From Ruminococcus flavefaciens FD-1 (GTDB lineage Bacteria; Bacillota; Clostridia; Oscillospirales; Ruminococcaceae): a stretch of 64,000 bases of DNA. Below the pieces are notes generated by a model. It saw nothing but the letters and a program-made list of their open reading frames with translations, did no database searches and was not told the DNA's origin. The translations under genes were made by a program, and so were the position numbers. Shown here piece after piece: positions 51,389 through 59,488 of this stretch. Each line of letters begins with the position of its first letter. Within the stretch, counting starts at the first letter, position 1. Where the stretch lies: NCBI GenBank assembly GCA_000174895.1, contig ACOK01000115.1:1-64000 (forward strand), in the 5' to 3' direction.

Positions 51389-51664
51389 ATGCGAGTATAC
51401 GAAGGCTATGGAACTGGTCACCCAGTCTATACAATCAAAGGAAATCAGATCTATCAAGGGTATGGCACCGGGCACCCCGTCTACACACTTAAAGGCAATC
51501 AAGTGTATCAGGGCTATGGTACGGGACATCCGGTGTACACTATAAAAGGAAGTCAAGTTTTTAATGGCTATGGTGGCGGTCATCCCGTTTACACCATTAA
51601 AGGTAATCAGGTATATCAGGGATATGGGGCAGGGCATCCTGTCTACACATTAAAGAACAACTGA
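51389..51664 (+). CDS. Five-repeat GYGTGHPVY protein (91 aa, beta-flower-like)
   Basis: Starts MRVYEGYGTGHPVYTIKG after AAGGAGGG. After the first few residues the protein is five copies of an 18-residue unit of the form GYGxGHPVYTIKGNQVYQ, the last ending TLKNN. The 54-base DNA units differ mainly at third codon positions, so the repeat is kept by selection on protein. The pattern resembles the 4-fold beta-flower family, in which each unit is a beta hairpin; five units suggest a small closed toroid. Conserved His-Pro and Tyr in every unit could line a central site. It is 14 bases before the DnaA-like gene. Function unknown. Confidence 0.75.
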   Translation: MRVYEGYGTGHPVYTIKGNQIYQGYGTGHPVYTLKGNQVYQGYGTGHPVYTIKGSQVFNGYGGGHPVYTIKGNQVYQGYGAGHPVYTLKNN

Positions 51665-51678
51665 TAGGAGGTCGAACT

Positions 51679-52695
51679 ATGTCCGATAACAAAAATGGCA
51701 GCAAATATACATTCGACAGCTTTGCAGTTACCGATGCAAACCGCACAGCATTTGAGAAAGCAAAGCTGTTTGCCGAGAACGCCGATTCAAAGCCGCTGGC
51801 GATATTTGGCGCCACAGCAACAGGAAAGACACATCTGCTCTATGCTGTAAAGAATGCAATTGAGCAGAATTCGCCTGAGCTTCATGTGATTTTCACAACA
51901 ACGGCTGATATGGTATCAACTTTAACAAATATTATCAGTAGCGGCGGAACAGCAGAGCAGTTCCGTGAGAAGTATATGCAGGCAGATGTTCTTCTGGTTG
52001 ACGATATTCAAGCGCTTGCCGGTAAGGAAGCTATCCAGAATGAGCTGATACTGATATTCAATTCGTTCTATGAGTCGGGAAAGCGTTTCATGATGACTTC
52101 TGCTCAGAAGGAAGCAGGATATGGAATTCAGGATAGGCTGGTTATTCGTGAGTTCTGGGGAGATTTTGCAGTCATTACACAGGCGTATATCCATGCACAG
52201 TTTGAATCCAACGCAGAGCGCATCAATCAGCGAAAAGATTTACTGCACAAATCAGAGCAGCTTTGCTGGAAATTAATGCATGATGCAGATTTCGATATTG
52301 ATGCATTCAAGTCATATTACAAAGATGTTTGGACTTATTTCGGAAAATATATCGGATTATTCGATATGGACCGTGAAGATCTCAGGATCGTATGCTATCT
52401 GAATCGTATTGATACAATGCTGCATTGTAAAACGCCGGTTGGTCTTAAATCCTGTGAATGGAATACTTGTATTTTGTTTACACACGCACTCATCTATACG
52501 ATTTCTTCACATGATTATACAGCGTACAGAGGAGGATTTTTCGGTGATGGTGTACTGTTTATACCGCTGCCGCATCATGCCGGAACAGATGATAGTCTTG
52601 AAATCACGATAGATGAGTTTGATGAGTGGTTCCAAAAATTCTGTGAAGGCTATCGCAACCGCAGGATGCGCAGGTTACATTGGCGTTTTGATTGA
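51679..52695 (+). CDS. DnaA-like AAA+ ATPase without DnaA DNA-binding domain
   Basis: A 338-residue protein. Residues 5-170 match the DnaA/DnaC ATPase domain: YTFDSFAV (cf. FTFDNFVVG in DnaA), Walker A GATATGKTHLLYAV, Walker B DVLLVDDIQAL and sensor-like FMMTSAQ. The DnaA domain IV helix-turn-helix is absent. In its place are about 160 unrelated residues with a W/Y-rich helical part and an acidic LEITIDEFDEWF segment. The Walker A lacks the usual first Gly-Leu-Gly of DnaA. It cannot be the chromosomal initiator. Embedded between the repeat protein and the phosphatase-HTH gene (14 and 15 base gaps), so likely one functional unit. Confidence 0.82.
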   Translation: MSDNKNGSKYTFDSFAVTDANRTAFEKAKLFAENADSKPLAIFGATATGKTHLLYAVKNAIEQNSPELHVIFTTTADMVSTLTNIISSGGTAEQFREKYMQADVLLVDDIQALAGKEAIQNELILIFNSFYESGKRFMMTSAQKEAGYGIQDRLVIREFWGDFAVITQAYIHAQFESNAERINQRKDLLHKSEQLCWKLMHDADFDIDAFKSYYKDVWTYFGKYIGLFDMDREDLRIVCYLNRIDTMLHCKTPVGLKSCEWNTCILFTHALIYTISSHDYTAYRGGFFGDGVLFIPLPHHAGTDDSLEITIDEFDEWFQKFCEGYRNRRMRRLHWRFD

Positions 52696-52710
52696 TGTGA
52701 GGAGGCTTTT

Positions 52711-53418
52711 ATGACCGTATCCGTATATTCAAGAGAAGCCATCGAGTCCATTATTGCTGACGGCAAGTTTCCTGAGAATACTGCTGTTATCAGCTTTTGT
52801 GACCCGGAGCTGAAACATATTGACAAAGACTATTTACGTGTCGATTACAGCAGCGCTTGCGATGATGTGTTCTATTGCGAAGTAGATGACCTTGACCTCG
52901 ATTATCTGCCGGAAAAGGGTTATACCTATGACAGCTTCTTTCCGGAAGCTGCGGAGCTTGCGGAGTATATACACAAAGCGTATCGTGACGGCAAGGATAT
53001 CATCTGTCAGTGCGAATACGGACAGAGCAGAAGTGCGGGGTGTGCAGCGGCGATTTTGGAGCATTTTTACCGCCGGGGTATAGAAATATTTGCGGATTAC
53101 AAGTATTATCCGAATCAGGTGGTATATCACAAGGTATTTGATGCTCTGGAGTCAGCTGCGTTTCAGCCGACAGAGTATCTTCGGTGTGTACACGACTATT
53201 CAGGCACAAAGTATCCGTTTGACAGAAACGCAATCGAGGAAAGTCTGAACAGACTGCCACAAACCAAAAGAGATATTCTGTATATGTATCTGTGGGAGAG
53301 AAAGTCGATGGCTTCAATTGCCCGACTGGTTGGATTCGAGAATTTAAGAATCGAACAGATTTTATCAGTATGCCATAGAAGTCTTGCACATTATATCGCA
53401 AGCAGCATGAGAAGATGA
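52711..53418 (+). CDS. Dual-specificity-phosphatase-like domain fused to sigma-region-4-like HTH
   Basis: A 235-residue protein. Residues 60-150 look like a cysteine phosphatase: ICQCEYGQSRSAGCAA contains the CX5R signature loop (CEYGQSR) at about residues 102-108, preceded by FFPEAAELAEYI. After about residue 165 comes RLPQTKRDILYMYLWERKSMASIARLVGF...ILSVCHRSL, a helix-turn-helix of sigma-70 region 4 type. A phosphatase joined to a DNA-binding domain is unusual. AGGAGG precedes the ATG. Last gene of the shared-promoter-3 unit. Confidence 0.7.
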   Translation: MTVSVYSREAIESIIADGKFPENTAVISFCDPELKHIDKDYLRVDYSSACDDVFYCEVDDLDLDYLPEKGYTYDSFFPEAAELAEYIHKAYRDGKDIICQCEYGQSRSAGCAAAILEHFYRRGIEIFADYKYYPNQVVYHKVFDALESAAFQPTEYLRCVHDYSGTKYPFDRNAIEESLNRLPQTKRDILYMYLWERKSMASIARLVGFENLRIEQILSVCHRSLAHYIASSMRR

Positions 53419-53535
53419 TTCCATCACAAAAAAGAAACAGAGCATTGTCATATCCGACATGATCCATGAGCGAATGTCTCTCATCCTTAGACAGGAAGAT
53501 GTACGGATTTCGTGAAAAGGTTAATATAATGATGA

Positions 53536-53563
53536 AGCCGTCCTACCAGGACGGCTGTTTTTG
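53536..53563 (+). terminator. Terminator of the DnaA-like unit
   Basis: GCCGTCCT-ACC-AGGACGGC followed by TGTTTTTG. Confidence 0.85.
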
Positions 53564-53638
53564 TGTATATCAGTGATCTGCTACTAGTTTTCAACTTGTG
53601 AATATGCTGAGTCCGTATGCTCCCATTCATATGGCACA

Positions 53639-54079
53639 TTATTCTTCAACGATAGAATTATTCAGCAGCTCAAAGAATGCTTCAATGCTTGCGGATATCA
53701 GCACCTGTTTGTCAACGTTCTCGGTGTCAAGGAAATAGACCTGATGAGTGTTGCTGCTCCAATAGAAATAGTTTCCGCTGTTATCATATGCAAGCGGATA
53801 CCAGTCGGATGGGACAAAATTGCACATTGGTTCGTCACGGCTATCATCAGCGGCGTATTCAAAATCAATATCACCGTCAATCAGTGTAACAAGGTTCGCA
53901 GCGACATAGGAAACTCCATCGACCTCTATTTCGCACATTTTTATGGAATTGCTGTCAGTTCTTGCATAAAGCTGTCTGAGAATATCAGGAAACACTATGT
54001 CGTATTTCTTTTCCAGATACGTAATGCGCTCTGAACTCTGTTCACTGTTGTCAATTTCATTCTCTAAGAATCTGAACAT
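53639..54079 (-). CDS. SMI1/KNR4 (SUKH-1-like) family protein
   Basis: A 146-residue protein. ITYLEKKYDIVFPDILRQLYAR (about residues 19-40) is the SUKH first helix pair; later strands WYPLAYDNSGNYFYW and QVYFLDTE are the usual D-x-x-G-N-x-x-x-x and closing strands. Proteins of this kind serve as immunity factors against nuclease and deaminase toxins. It stands alone, convergent with the preceding unit, with no toxin next to it. Confidence 0.8.
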   Translation of the reverse strand: MFRFLENEIDNSEQSSERITYLEKKYDIVFPDILRQLYARTDSNSIKMCEIEVDGVSYVAANLVTLIDGDIDFEYAADDSRDEPMCNFVPSDWYPLAYDNSGNYFYWSSNTHQVYFLDTENVDKQVLISASIEAFFELLNNSIVEE

Positions 54080-54185
54080 AGCTGTTTACTCCAATCTCTG
54101 ATAAAGTTGATCTATATTAATTTGAATTATAGCACAGAGAGTTCGTGAAGTCAATAGAATGTACAGCAGTAATCATAACTGGAAA

Positions 54186-54214
54186 TTGACATAACATAAA
54201 ATCAGTGATATAAT
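54186..54214 (+). promoter_or_regulatory. Consensus promoter of the sortase operon
   Basis: TTGACA (54186-54191), 17 bases ending AGTGA, TATAAT (54209-54214), about 43 bases before the ATG at 54258. Confidence 0.85.
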
Positions 54215-54257
54215 CTAAGTCAGTACAAACACACTTATGAAAGATGGAGATGAGAGA

Positions 54258-54950
54258 ATGAAGAAACTGTTAGCATTTGCGGCAGCTGCGGCGATAGCAG
54301 TTTTAAGCGGTATACCAATGACAGCTTCAGCAACTTCGGTCGGCGACGTTATTGCTTACGCTTATCAGGTAGGAATGCCCGAAGATATGATTCAGCAGTA
54401 TATAGCTATGGGAAGCGGCCGTGAATGGACGTCCGAACAATGCGATCAGGCAATAGCGGCGCTCAGTGCATGGGCAGCTGAAAGAGATACTGCCATCAGT
54501 GGCGTAGGACAGCAGTCCGTACCTGCTGAAAAAGTTCCTGATCCGATCGAACCCGAGGAATTTGAGGAAATGTCCATAGAGGAGAAGCAGGAATACATCA
54601 CTTCGATACCCAGCGAGCAGAAACAGGAATATCTTGATGTAATGACCAACGATGAGAAGAATCAGCTTCTCAAAAAGCTCGATACATCGGAACAGGTCGA
54701 GGTCATTGCAGGAATGCTGGGATTCGGCGATCCGTTCGGATATAATTTTTCCATTGAGGATGTTTCAAACGGCTCTGTTATGATCAGTGCAAGAGATGAG
54801 AACAATAAACTTGTGGGAGTAACAGTGCTTGGTGACTCTGTCGAGAAAACAGGAGTAACTTATCCAGTGCCCATAATTGCGGCAGCAGGAGCGATACTGC
54901 TATCAGCTGTCGGAATAGTGATGATCGTCAGAAAAGGCGGGTGTGAGTAA
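54258..54950 (+). CDS. Secreted cell-wall protein with sortase-type C-terminal signal
   Basis: A 230-residue protein: signal peptide (KKLLAFAAAAAIAVLSGIPMTASA), helical repeats with Glu-rich segments (EEFEEMSIEEKQEYI, SEQKQEYLDVM, NDEKNQLLKKL), a small beta part, and a C-terminal signal VEKTG, hydrophobic helix, then Arg-Lys. There is no LPxTG, but the layout (K-T-G, then helix, then basic tail) matches substrates of class-C/D-like sortases, one of which is encoded immediately downstream with one base overlap. Probably anchored by that sortase. Confidence 0.72.
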   Translation: MKKLLAFAAAAAIAVLSGIPMTASATSVGDVIAYAYQVGMPEDMIQQYIAMGSGREWTSEQCDQAIAALSAWAAERDTAISGVGQQSVPAEKVPDPIEPEEFEEMSIEEKQEYITSIPSEQKQEYLDVMTNDEKNQLLKKLDTSEQVEVIAGMLGFGDPFGYNFSIEDVSNGSVMISARDENNKLVGVTVLGDSVEKTGVTYPVPIIAAAGAILLSAVGIVMIVRKGGCE

Positions 54951-55636
54951 TGGCTAAAAACAAGCTAATGCCGCAGCTGATAATGCCGTTCCTGATAACA
55001 GCGCTCTGCGGAGGAACACTGTTTCTTCTGTCGATAAGGCCATACGAAAAAGTCAGGACATACCTGAGAGTCGGCTTTATGGATAACAACAGCGTGGTGC
55101 CTCAGAGTGAGGGAATCGCAGGTCTTAATATCGTTCAGACAGATATAGATACCGAATTCAGCGGAAAGACTTACGATAAGGGAGAAGCAGTCTATCCCGA
55201 ATACGGAACTCAGTATGCTGTAATAGAGTGTGAAGCAGTTGATATATATGCGCCTGTTTACTGGGGAAACGGCTCTGAACTTCTTGAACTGGGAGGGTGC
55301 AATACACCATCATCTGCACCTGCCGGCGGAGATGGCAATACAGTGATAAGCGCTCACGTTAACACCTTTTTTGCTGATCTGAACAAAGTGAAAAAAGGCG
55401 ATGAAGTGAAGATATATACGGATTACGGCAGATTCAATTACAAGGTAACGGAGCTGATAGAGTTTGAGTCAACGGATAAGACTTATCTGCGAAAAGGTGA
55501 TAAGGATATTCTGACGTTGTATACCTGTGAGGACAACTTGCTGGCATCATCTACAAAGCGTATCGGATGTATCTGCGAGCTGAAAAAGCGTGAATTCTAT
55601 AACGAACCAAAGGAGGAAAAAGCTGATGAAGAATAA
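54950..55636 (+). CDS. Sortase (class C/D-like)
   Basis: A 228-residue transpeptidase with an N-terminal membrane anchor (about 10-27). Catalytic His is in VISAHVNTFF (about 136), Cys in the TLYTC box (about 190) and Arg in STKRIGC (about 205). It links a sorting-signal protein to peptidoglycan or another surface protein; the adjacent upstream gene encodes the likely substrate and the downstream one a membrane partner. The class is uncertain because flap and lid features cannot be judged by eye. Confidence 0.88.
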   Translation: MAKNKLMPQLIMPFLITALCGGTLFLLSIRPYEKVRTYLRVGFMDNNSVVPQSEGIAGLNIVQTDIDTEFSGKTYDKGEAVYPEYGTQYAVIECEAVDIYAPVYWGNGSELLELGGCNTPSSAPAGGDGNTVISAHVNTFFADLNKVKKGDEVKIYTDYGRFNYKVTELIEFESTDKTYLRKGDKDILTLYTCEDNLLASSTKRIGCICELKKREFYNEPKEEKADEE

Positions 55637-56465
55637 GCTGAATTTGGTTCTGCGTATAATCGTATGTATGCTTATGGTATTTTCGATTATCGGTACTTGC
55701 GGAGTTATTATCGCTGACAGAATGTATACTCCCGAATATCTGAGATCGCAGGTCAGCAGGACCGATACTTATGAAAATGCCTATAATTCACTGATAAAGC
55801 GCTTTTCGGACAATTACAGCATTTCTAATATACCGATAGAAGTGTATGAGAGTTCGTTCACATCGGATTGGATGAAAAGTGCTGTTGATGAGAAGATAAA
55901 CAGTTTTTTTGAGAAACGTGAAGCTGAAATCGACTGTTCAAAGGCGGAGAAGAATATAACGGAATACTTTGAATCTTACGCACACGAAGCACACGTTATC
56001 AAGGATGAAACCTATGAAAAGAAGCTGGATGAAGCTATAACCTATACTCAGAAAACAGCTTTGGAGCAGGCTGATGTGTATTCACTGGCTGTAATGGAAA
56101 GAGCAGGGATAAGCGCTAAGGTTTCGGTTTTTGCTTCGCTGGCGAGAAAGTATATGTGGGTATGTATCGCAGCAGTTGCAGTTCTGGTAGTACTACTGAT
56201 ACTGCTGAAAAGATCGCTGTACTGGATAGGAACAGCGTTGTTTGCATCAGGAATGATAATGGCGATACCTACCGTGATAGTCAAAGCTGAAGGCCTGATA
56301 AACAAGTTTTCACTGAAGGACTATACGACATATACTCTGGTAACAGGGACGATGGATTCGCTGGCAACAGTGGTGATGATGACCGGAATCATTATGCTGG
56401 CAGTTGGCGTAGTTATGATAGCAACGCACCTGATAATACAAAATAGAAATGAAAAAGCCGCCTGA
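55626..56465 (+). CDS. Four-helix membrane protein of the sortase operon
   Basis: A 279-residue protein starting MKNKLNLVLRIIVCML, with AAAGGAGG inside the end of the sortase gene (11-base overlap). One N-terminal helix (about 8-30), an extracellular domain of about 140 residues rich in charged helices, then three helices (about 175-195, 203-222 and 245-270). Unknown family. Its fixed place behind a sortase suggests a role in assembly or signalling of the anchored protein. The stop codon lies within the terminator stem. Confidence 0.65.
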   Translation: MKNKLNLVLRIIVCMLMVFSIIGTCGVIIADRMYTPEYLRSQVSRTDTYENAYNSLIKRFSDNYSISNIPIEVYESSFTSDWMKSAVDEKINSFFEKREAEIDCSKAEKNITEYFESYAHEAHVIKDETYEKKLDEAITYTQKTALEQADVYSLAVMERAGISAKVSVFASLARKYMWVCIAAVAVLVVLLILLKRSLYWIGTALFASGMIMAIPTVIVKAEGLINKFSLKDYTTYTLVTGTMDSLATVVMMTGIIMLAVGVVMIATHLIIQNRNEKAA

Positions 56466-56485
56466 TTTTTCAGGCGGCATTCTTT
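56457..56485 (+). terminator. Terminator of the sortase operon
   Basis: GCCGCCTGA-TTTT-TCAGGCGGC followed by ATTCTTTT. Confidence 0.88.
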
Positions 56486-56510
56486 TCAGATTTACCATGT
56501 ATCGCTGTTA

Positions 56511-56717
56511 TTATAATGATTTTTTGTCAGTACGTTCAAGAATATAGTCCACAGATACTTTGTGAAAGTCAGCGAGTTTAATCAATATCTCAGTTGGTAT
56601 ATCAAGTTTTCCACGTTCATAGTCACTATAAACTCGTTGACTGCAATGGAGTATTTCAGCGATTTGAGTTTGTGTCATATCTTTATCTTCACGGAGATCA
56701 CGAATTCTCCTGTACAT
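56511..56717 (-). CDS. XRE-family HTH regulator
   Basis: A 68-residue single-domain repressor (MYRRIRDLREDKDMTQTQIAEILHCSQRVYSDYERGKLDIP...), a classical lambda-Cro/XRE helix-turn-helix. The ATG at 56717 is 8 bases after GGGTGA. It is divergent from the SLOG-type gene with an intergenic palindrome (56744-56785) that it most likely binds, controlling itself and its neighbour. Confidence 0.9.
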   Translation of the reverse strand: MYRRIRDLREDKDMTQTQIAEILHCSQRVYSDYERGKLDIPTEILIKLADFHKVSVDYILERTDKKSL

Positions 56718-56743
56718 AAGCATCACCCAAACACATTATACAA

Positions 56744-56785
56744 TAGCGGAATATCCACTATTGACTTTTAGTGGAAAATCCGCTA
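56744..56785. promoter_or_regulatory. Operator palindrome between XRE and SLOG-like genes
   Basis: Arms TAGCGGAATATCCACTA and TAGTGGAAAATCCGCTA (two differences in 17), centred on the -35 of the plus-strand promoter. Well placed for a dimeric repressor to block both promoters. Confidence 0.7.
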
Positions 56786-56789
56786 AAAT
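56761..56789 (+). promoter_or_regulatory. Promoter of the SLOG-like gene
   Basis: TTGACT (56761-56766), 17 bases, TAAAAT (56784-56789). A TATAAT on the minus strand (56740-56735) would serve the XRE gene. Confidence 0.7.
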
Positions 56790-56808
56790 ACATTTAGAGG
56801 TGATTATT

Positions 56809-57285
56809 ATGACTTGTACCATTATATCAACAGGCGAGGAGTTAAACCTCATCTGCAAGAACGAAAATGAACTGCCATATCCCGAAATAAAAGCAAAACT
56901 TCGTGAGAGTATCTGGAATCTTTACTGCAAGGGTTATGATACATTCTGGCTAAACTGCGAGTACGGAGTCCCGCTGTGGTGCGGTGAGATCATAACTGCT
57001 CTTGCTATGTACAACGACATTGAGCTGAACATCGCCATGCCCTATGAGGAACAGTCCACAAACTGGGTGGAGGAGCATCGTGACCGATTTTTCGCAGTTC
57101 ACGCTGATTCAGATCATGTTGAACTGATCTCGAATCAATACACCGAGGACTGTTATGAACTGGCAGACGAGCATATGATAGATGAATCTGACCTTGTTGT
57201 CATCGTGGGAGAATCAGGGCGCAAGTGCTATGCTAAGAAATATGCTGACAGTGTGGGCGTGAAGTGCGAGTTCTTATATTTATAA
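56809..57285 (+). CDS. YpsA/DUF1273-like (SLOG superfamily) protein
   Basis: A 158-residue protein starting MTCTIISTGEELNLI after AGAGGTG. LYCKGYDTFWLNCEYGVPLWCGEII (helix-strand with a G-rich turn), an N-W-x-EEHRDRFFAV helix and DESDLVVIVGESG correspond to the DUF1273/YpsA branch of SLOG Rossmann folds that bind nucleotide-derived ligands. The canonical SGGA loop is replaced by NCEYG, so ligand binding may differ. Controlled with the divergent XRE gene. Confidence 0.65.
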   Translation: MTCTIISTGEELNLICKNENELPYPEIKAKLRESIWNLYCKGYDTFWLNCEYGVPLWCGEIITALAMYNDIELNIAMPYEEQSTNWVEEHRDRFFAVHADSDHVELISNQYTEDCYELADEHMIDESDLVVIVGESGRKCYAKKYADSVGVKCEFLYL

Positions 57286-57293
57286 TGTATAGC

Positions 57294-57328
57294 ATCCTCT
57301 TTGCTTATTGTCAAAGGGGATTTTTTTA
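57294..57328 (+). terminator. Terminator of the SLOG-like gene
   Basis: ATCCTCTTTG / CAAAGGGGAT followed by seven T residues. Confidence 0.75.
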
Positions 57329-57483
57329 TGGTCAGAGTAACAGAAAAAGTAGTAGAGTATACCTTTAGTATTATGATGGAGAAATATAATTTTCAGTAAA
57401 CATCGACATAAAAGATTTATATATATCATTGGTTGTAGCTAATGCCAACTTTGTTTGTTATGCATAAAAACAGCCTGCTCCGC

Positions 57484-57512
57484 TTGACACTTATGACGAA
57501 TAGTGATATAAT
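57484..57512 (+). promoter_or_regulatory. Consensus promoter of the polysaccharide locus
   Basis: TTGACA (57484-57489), 17 bases ending AGTGA, TATAAT (57507-57512). The leader to the first gene (57741) is about 220 bases and contains CGGGAGTAATTGGCTCTCGG, a possible hairpin. No other gene between 57286 and 57740. Confidence 0.82.
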
Positions 57513-57740
57513 TGTAGTCACAAAAAATTATATCAATATATTCGGGAGTAATTGGCTCTCGGAATAAATATGCATAGAAATATTGGCGGAATTTCAGTTG
57601 GGCGATCATTTGTAGTGTGACTTTTTACGCGTGGTAATTATAGATGCTTTTACATTTGTTTTTGATATTGCTTTTGGCAGTATACAGATGGAAAGCTGTG
57701 AGAACTGGACCGCTTTTTTATTTGAATTATCGGAGACAAC

Positions 57741-58142
57741 TTGAAAAAGATACGTAAAATATTATTATCTGTATACATTATATGTGTACTGTGGATAACA
57801 CTTATTGACCGTGAGTGGTCAAGTCCTCATGCTATGCTTGTGCCGTTCTGGGAATTTGCAAATGTTATAAAAGGCGTGGAGCGTGGTTTCTACATCAAGC
57901 AGATATTAGGAAATCTCATAATGCTGATGCCGCTCGGATTGATACTACCGACGCTGAAAAAAGTGAATCTCAAACAGATATTCCTAATAGCACTTCTGTT
58001 TTCGGCAGGCATAGAGACTGTGCAGTTCATCACAGGCAGAGGACTTATGGAGTTCGATGATGTATTCAATAATACCGTTGGAGCGGTTATTGGATATAAA
58101 ATATATTGTAAGTTAAGGGTAATGTCTAATGGAGAAATTTGA
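57741..58142 (+). CDS. VanZ-family membrane protein (copy 1)
   Basis: A 133-residue protein from a TTG start preceded by GGAG. Four membrane helices; VLWITLIDREW, FIKQILGN-like YIKQILGNLIMLMPLG and ETVQFITGRGLMEFDDVFNNTVGAVIGY are VanZ landmarks. VanZ proteins give lipoglycopeptide tolerance in enterococci, but relatives are common in polysaccharide loci of gut Firmicutes with unknown role. It overlaps the aminotransferase fragment by 14 bases. Confidence 0.85.
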   Translation: MKKIRKILLSVYIICVLWITLIDREWSSPHAMLVPFWEFANVIKGVERGFYIKQILGNLIMLMPLGLILPTLKKVNLKQIFLIALLFSAGIETVQFITGRGLMEFDDVFNNTVGAVIGYKIYCKLRVMSNGEI

Positions 58143-58746
58143 AAAGAAGATATGGCTTTCATCGCCGACAATGCACGGTGACGAGCTGAAATGGGTAACA
58201 GATGCATTTGATAAGAACTGGATCACCACAGCAGGTGAAAACGTAAACGAATGTGAGAAACTGGTTGCAGAGTATGTTGGATGCAAATATGCAGTTGCAC
58301 TTTCATGCGGAACAGCTTCACTTCACCTTGCAGTCAAGCTGGCAGGCGAAAAGCTGTATGGTCAGCCTAAGCCGAATCAGGGAACACTGCAGGGACACAA
58401 GGTTTTCTGCTCTGATATGACATTCGATGCTACCGTTAATTCTGTTGCATATGAGGACGGCGAGGCAGTGTTCATCGACACAGAGCGTGATACATGGAAT
58501 ATGGATCCTGTTGCACTGGAAAAGGCTTTCGAGATATACCCTGACGTAAAGCTGGTAGTTCTCGTTCATCTGTACGGTACTCCTGCAAAAATAGACGAAA
58601 TAAAGGCTATTTGTGACAAGCATGGTGCTCTTATAGTTGAAGATGCAGCTGAGTCATTCGGCGCTACATATAAAGGAAAGCAGACAGGTACATTCGGTGA
58701 CTACAATGCTATTTCCTTCAACGGCAACAACCTTTATAGTGCTTAA
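58129..58746 (+). pseudogene. DegT/DnrJ/EryC1 sugar aminotransferase, truncated at residue 205
   Basis: The N-terminal half of a PLP-dependent nucleotide-sugar aminotransferase: IWLSSPTMHGDELKWVTDAF, VGCKYAVALSCGTASLHLAV and VEDAAESFGATYKGKQTG are all standard. It breaks off at AISFNGN, exactly before the PLP-lysine segment (normally SFNGNKxxTxGxGG), and ends NLYSA with a stop. The catalytic Lys and about 180 C-terminal residues are missing, so the protein cannot be active. The break adjoins the repeat-rich noncoding region 58743-59400. Confidence 0.85.
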
Positions 58747-59373
58747 AACAAGAAAACAGCTTTACATTGAATTTAAGCCAAAATGTACATCTGTTTCGTT
58801 ACATAAAAATTGCTAAGTTTAATGAGGTTGATAATAAAACTTTCAAAAACTGTTTTGAGAACATAAAAGGGTATTACCGTTCTTGAATGTAACGAAATAA
58901 GTTGTTTTATGAGCATAAATGGGTATTAATGTTCAAAACTGTTTTATGTAAAATAGTGGGGATTACCATATAAGAGCTTGGAAGCTTGAATGGGTATGAC
59001 CGTTTAATGATATTAAAACAAGAAATTAAGTTTTACATTGGAATATAGCGAAAAATGAGGTCGTTGGAATTAAAGAGGTGGTACCCTTTAATGTGCATAA
59101 AACAAGAAACGAGTTTTTGCATAAATATCGGCGAAAAGAGCGTCTATTTCGTTACATGAAGCGTTGGGGAACCTCTCGTTATCAGAAGGTGAAAAAGTGG
59201 CTTAAACGACGTAAAATAGACAAAAATGTATATCCAAACATACGTTCGTTTCGCTACAGGTTTTGGCGGTGTTTCGGGCGATAAAAAGGCGGAGAGTCAC
59301 CTTTTGAGTACAAGATGTACATATGTATAAAAATAATTTGTAGTTTGATAACGAGATGTACATAAGTATAAAA
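58743..59373. repeat. Repeat-rich noncoding region at the truncation point
   Basis: About 640 bases without a believable gene. TTAAAACAAGAAA-type starts occur at 58743, 59013 and 59098, each followed by AG-TTT-CAT and then a GCGAAAA-like motif; GGGTATTACCGTTC-like motifs occur near 58869, 58921, 58957 and 58991; AGATGTACATAAGTATAAAA-like repeats are at 59313 and 59354. Copies are diverged and spacing is irregular. Nature unknown. Confidence 0.5.
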
Positions 59374-59488
59374 GTTAGCGGGTTGATATAAATTGCTATA
59401 TTTATAGCGATTGATATGAGTTTGTTAATTTCCACACGGGCGGTCTAAGGGGAACATGACTGCAATGAGGATATATCTTGGAGGTTTG

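Noticed and set aside
51404..51655. 54-bp tandem DNA repeats
   Set aside because: Not a noncoding array: the frame is open, has a perfect ribosome site, and differences are mostly silent, so it is a protein repeat.
58743..59160. Irregular repeats resembling a CRISPR array
   Set aside because: Repeats are diverged, of unequal length and spacing, and no cas genes are present.
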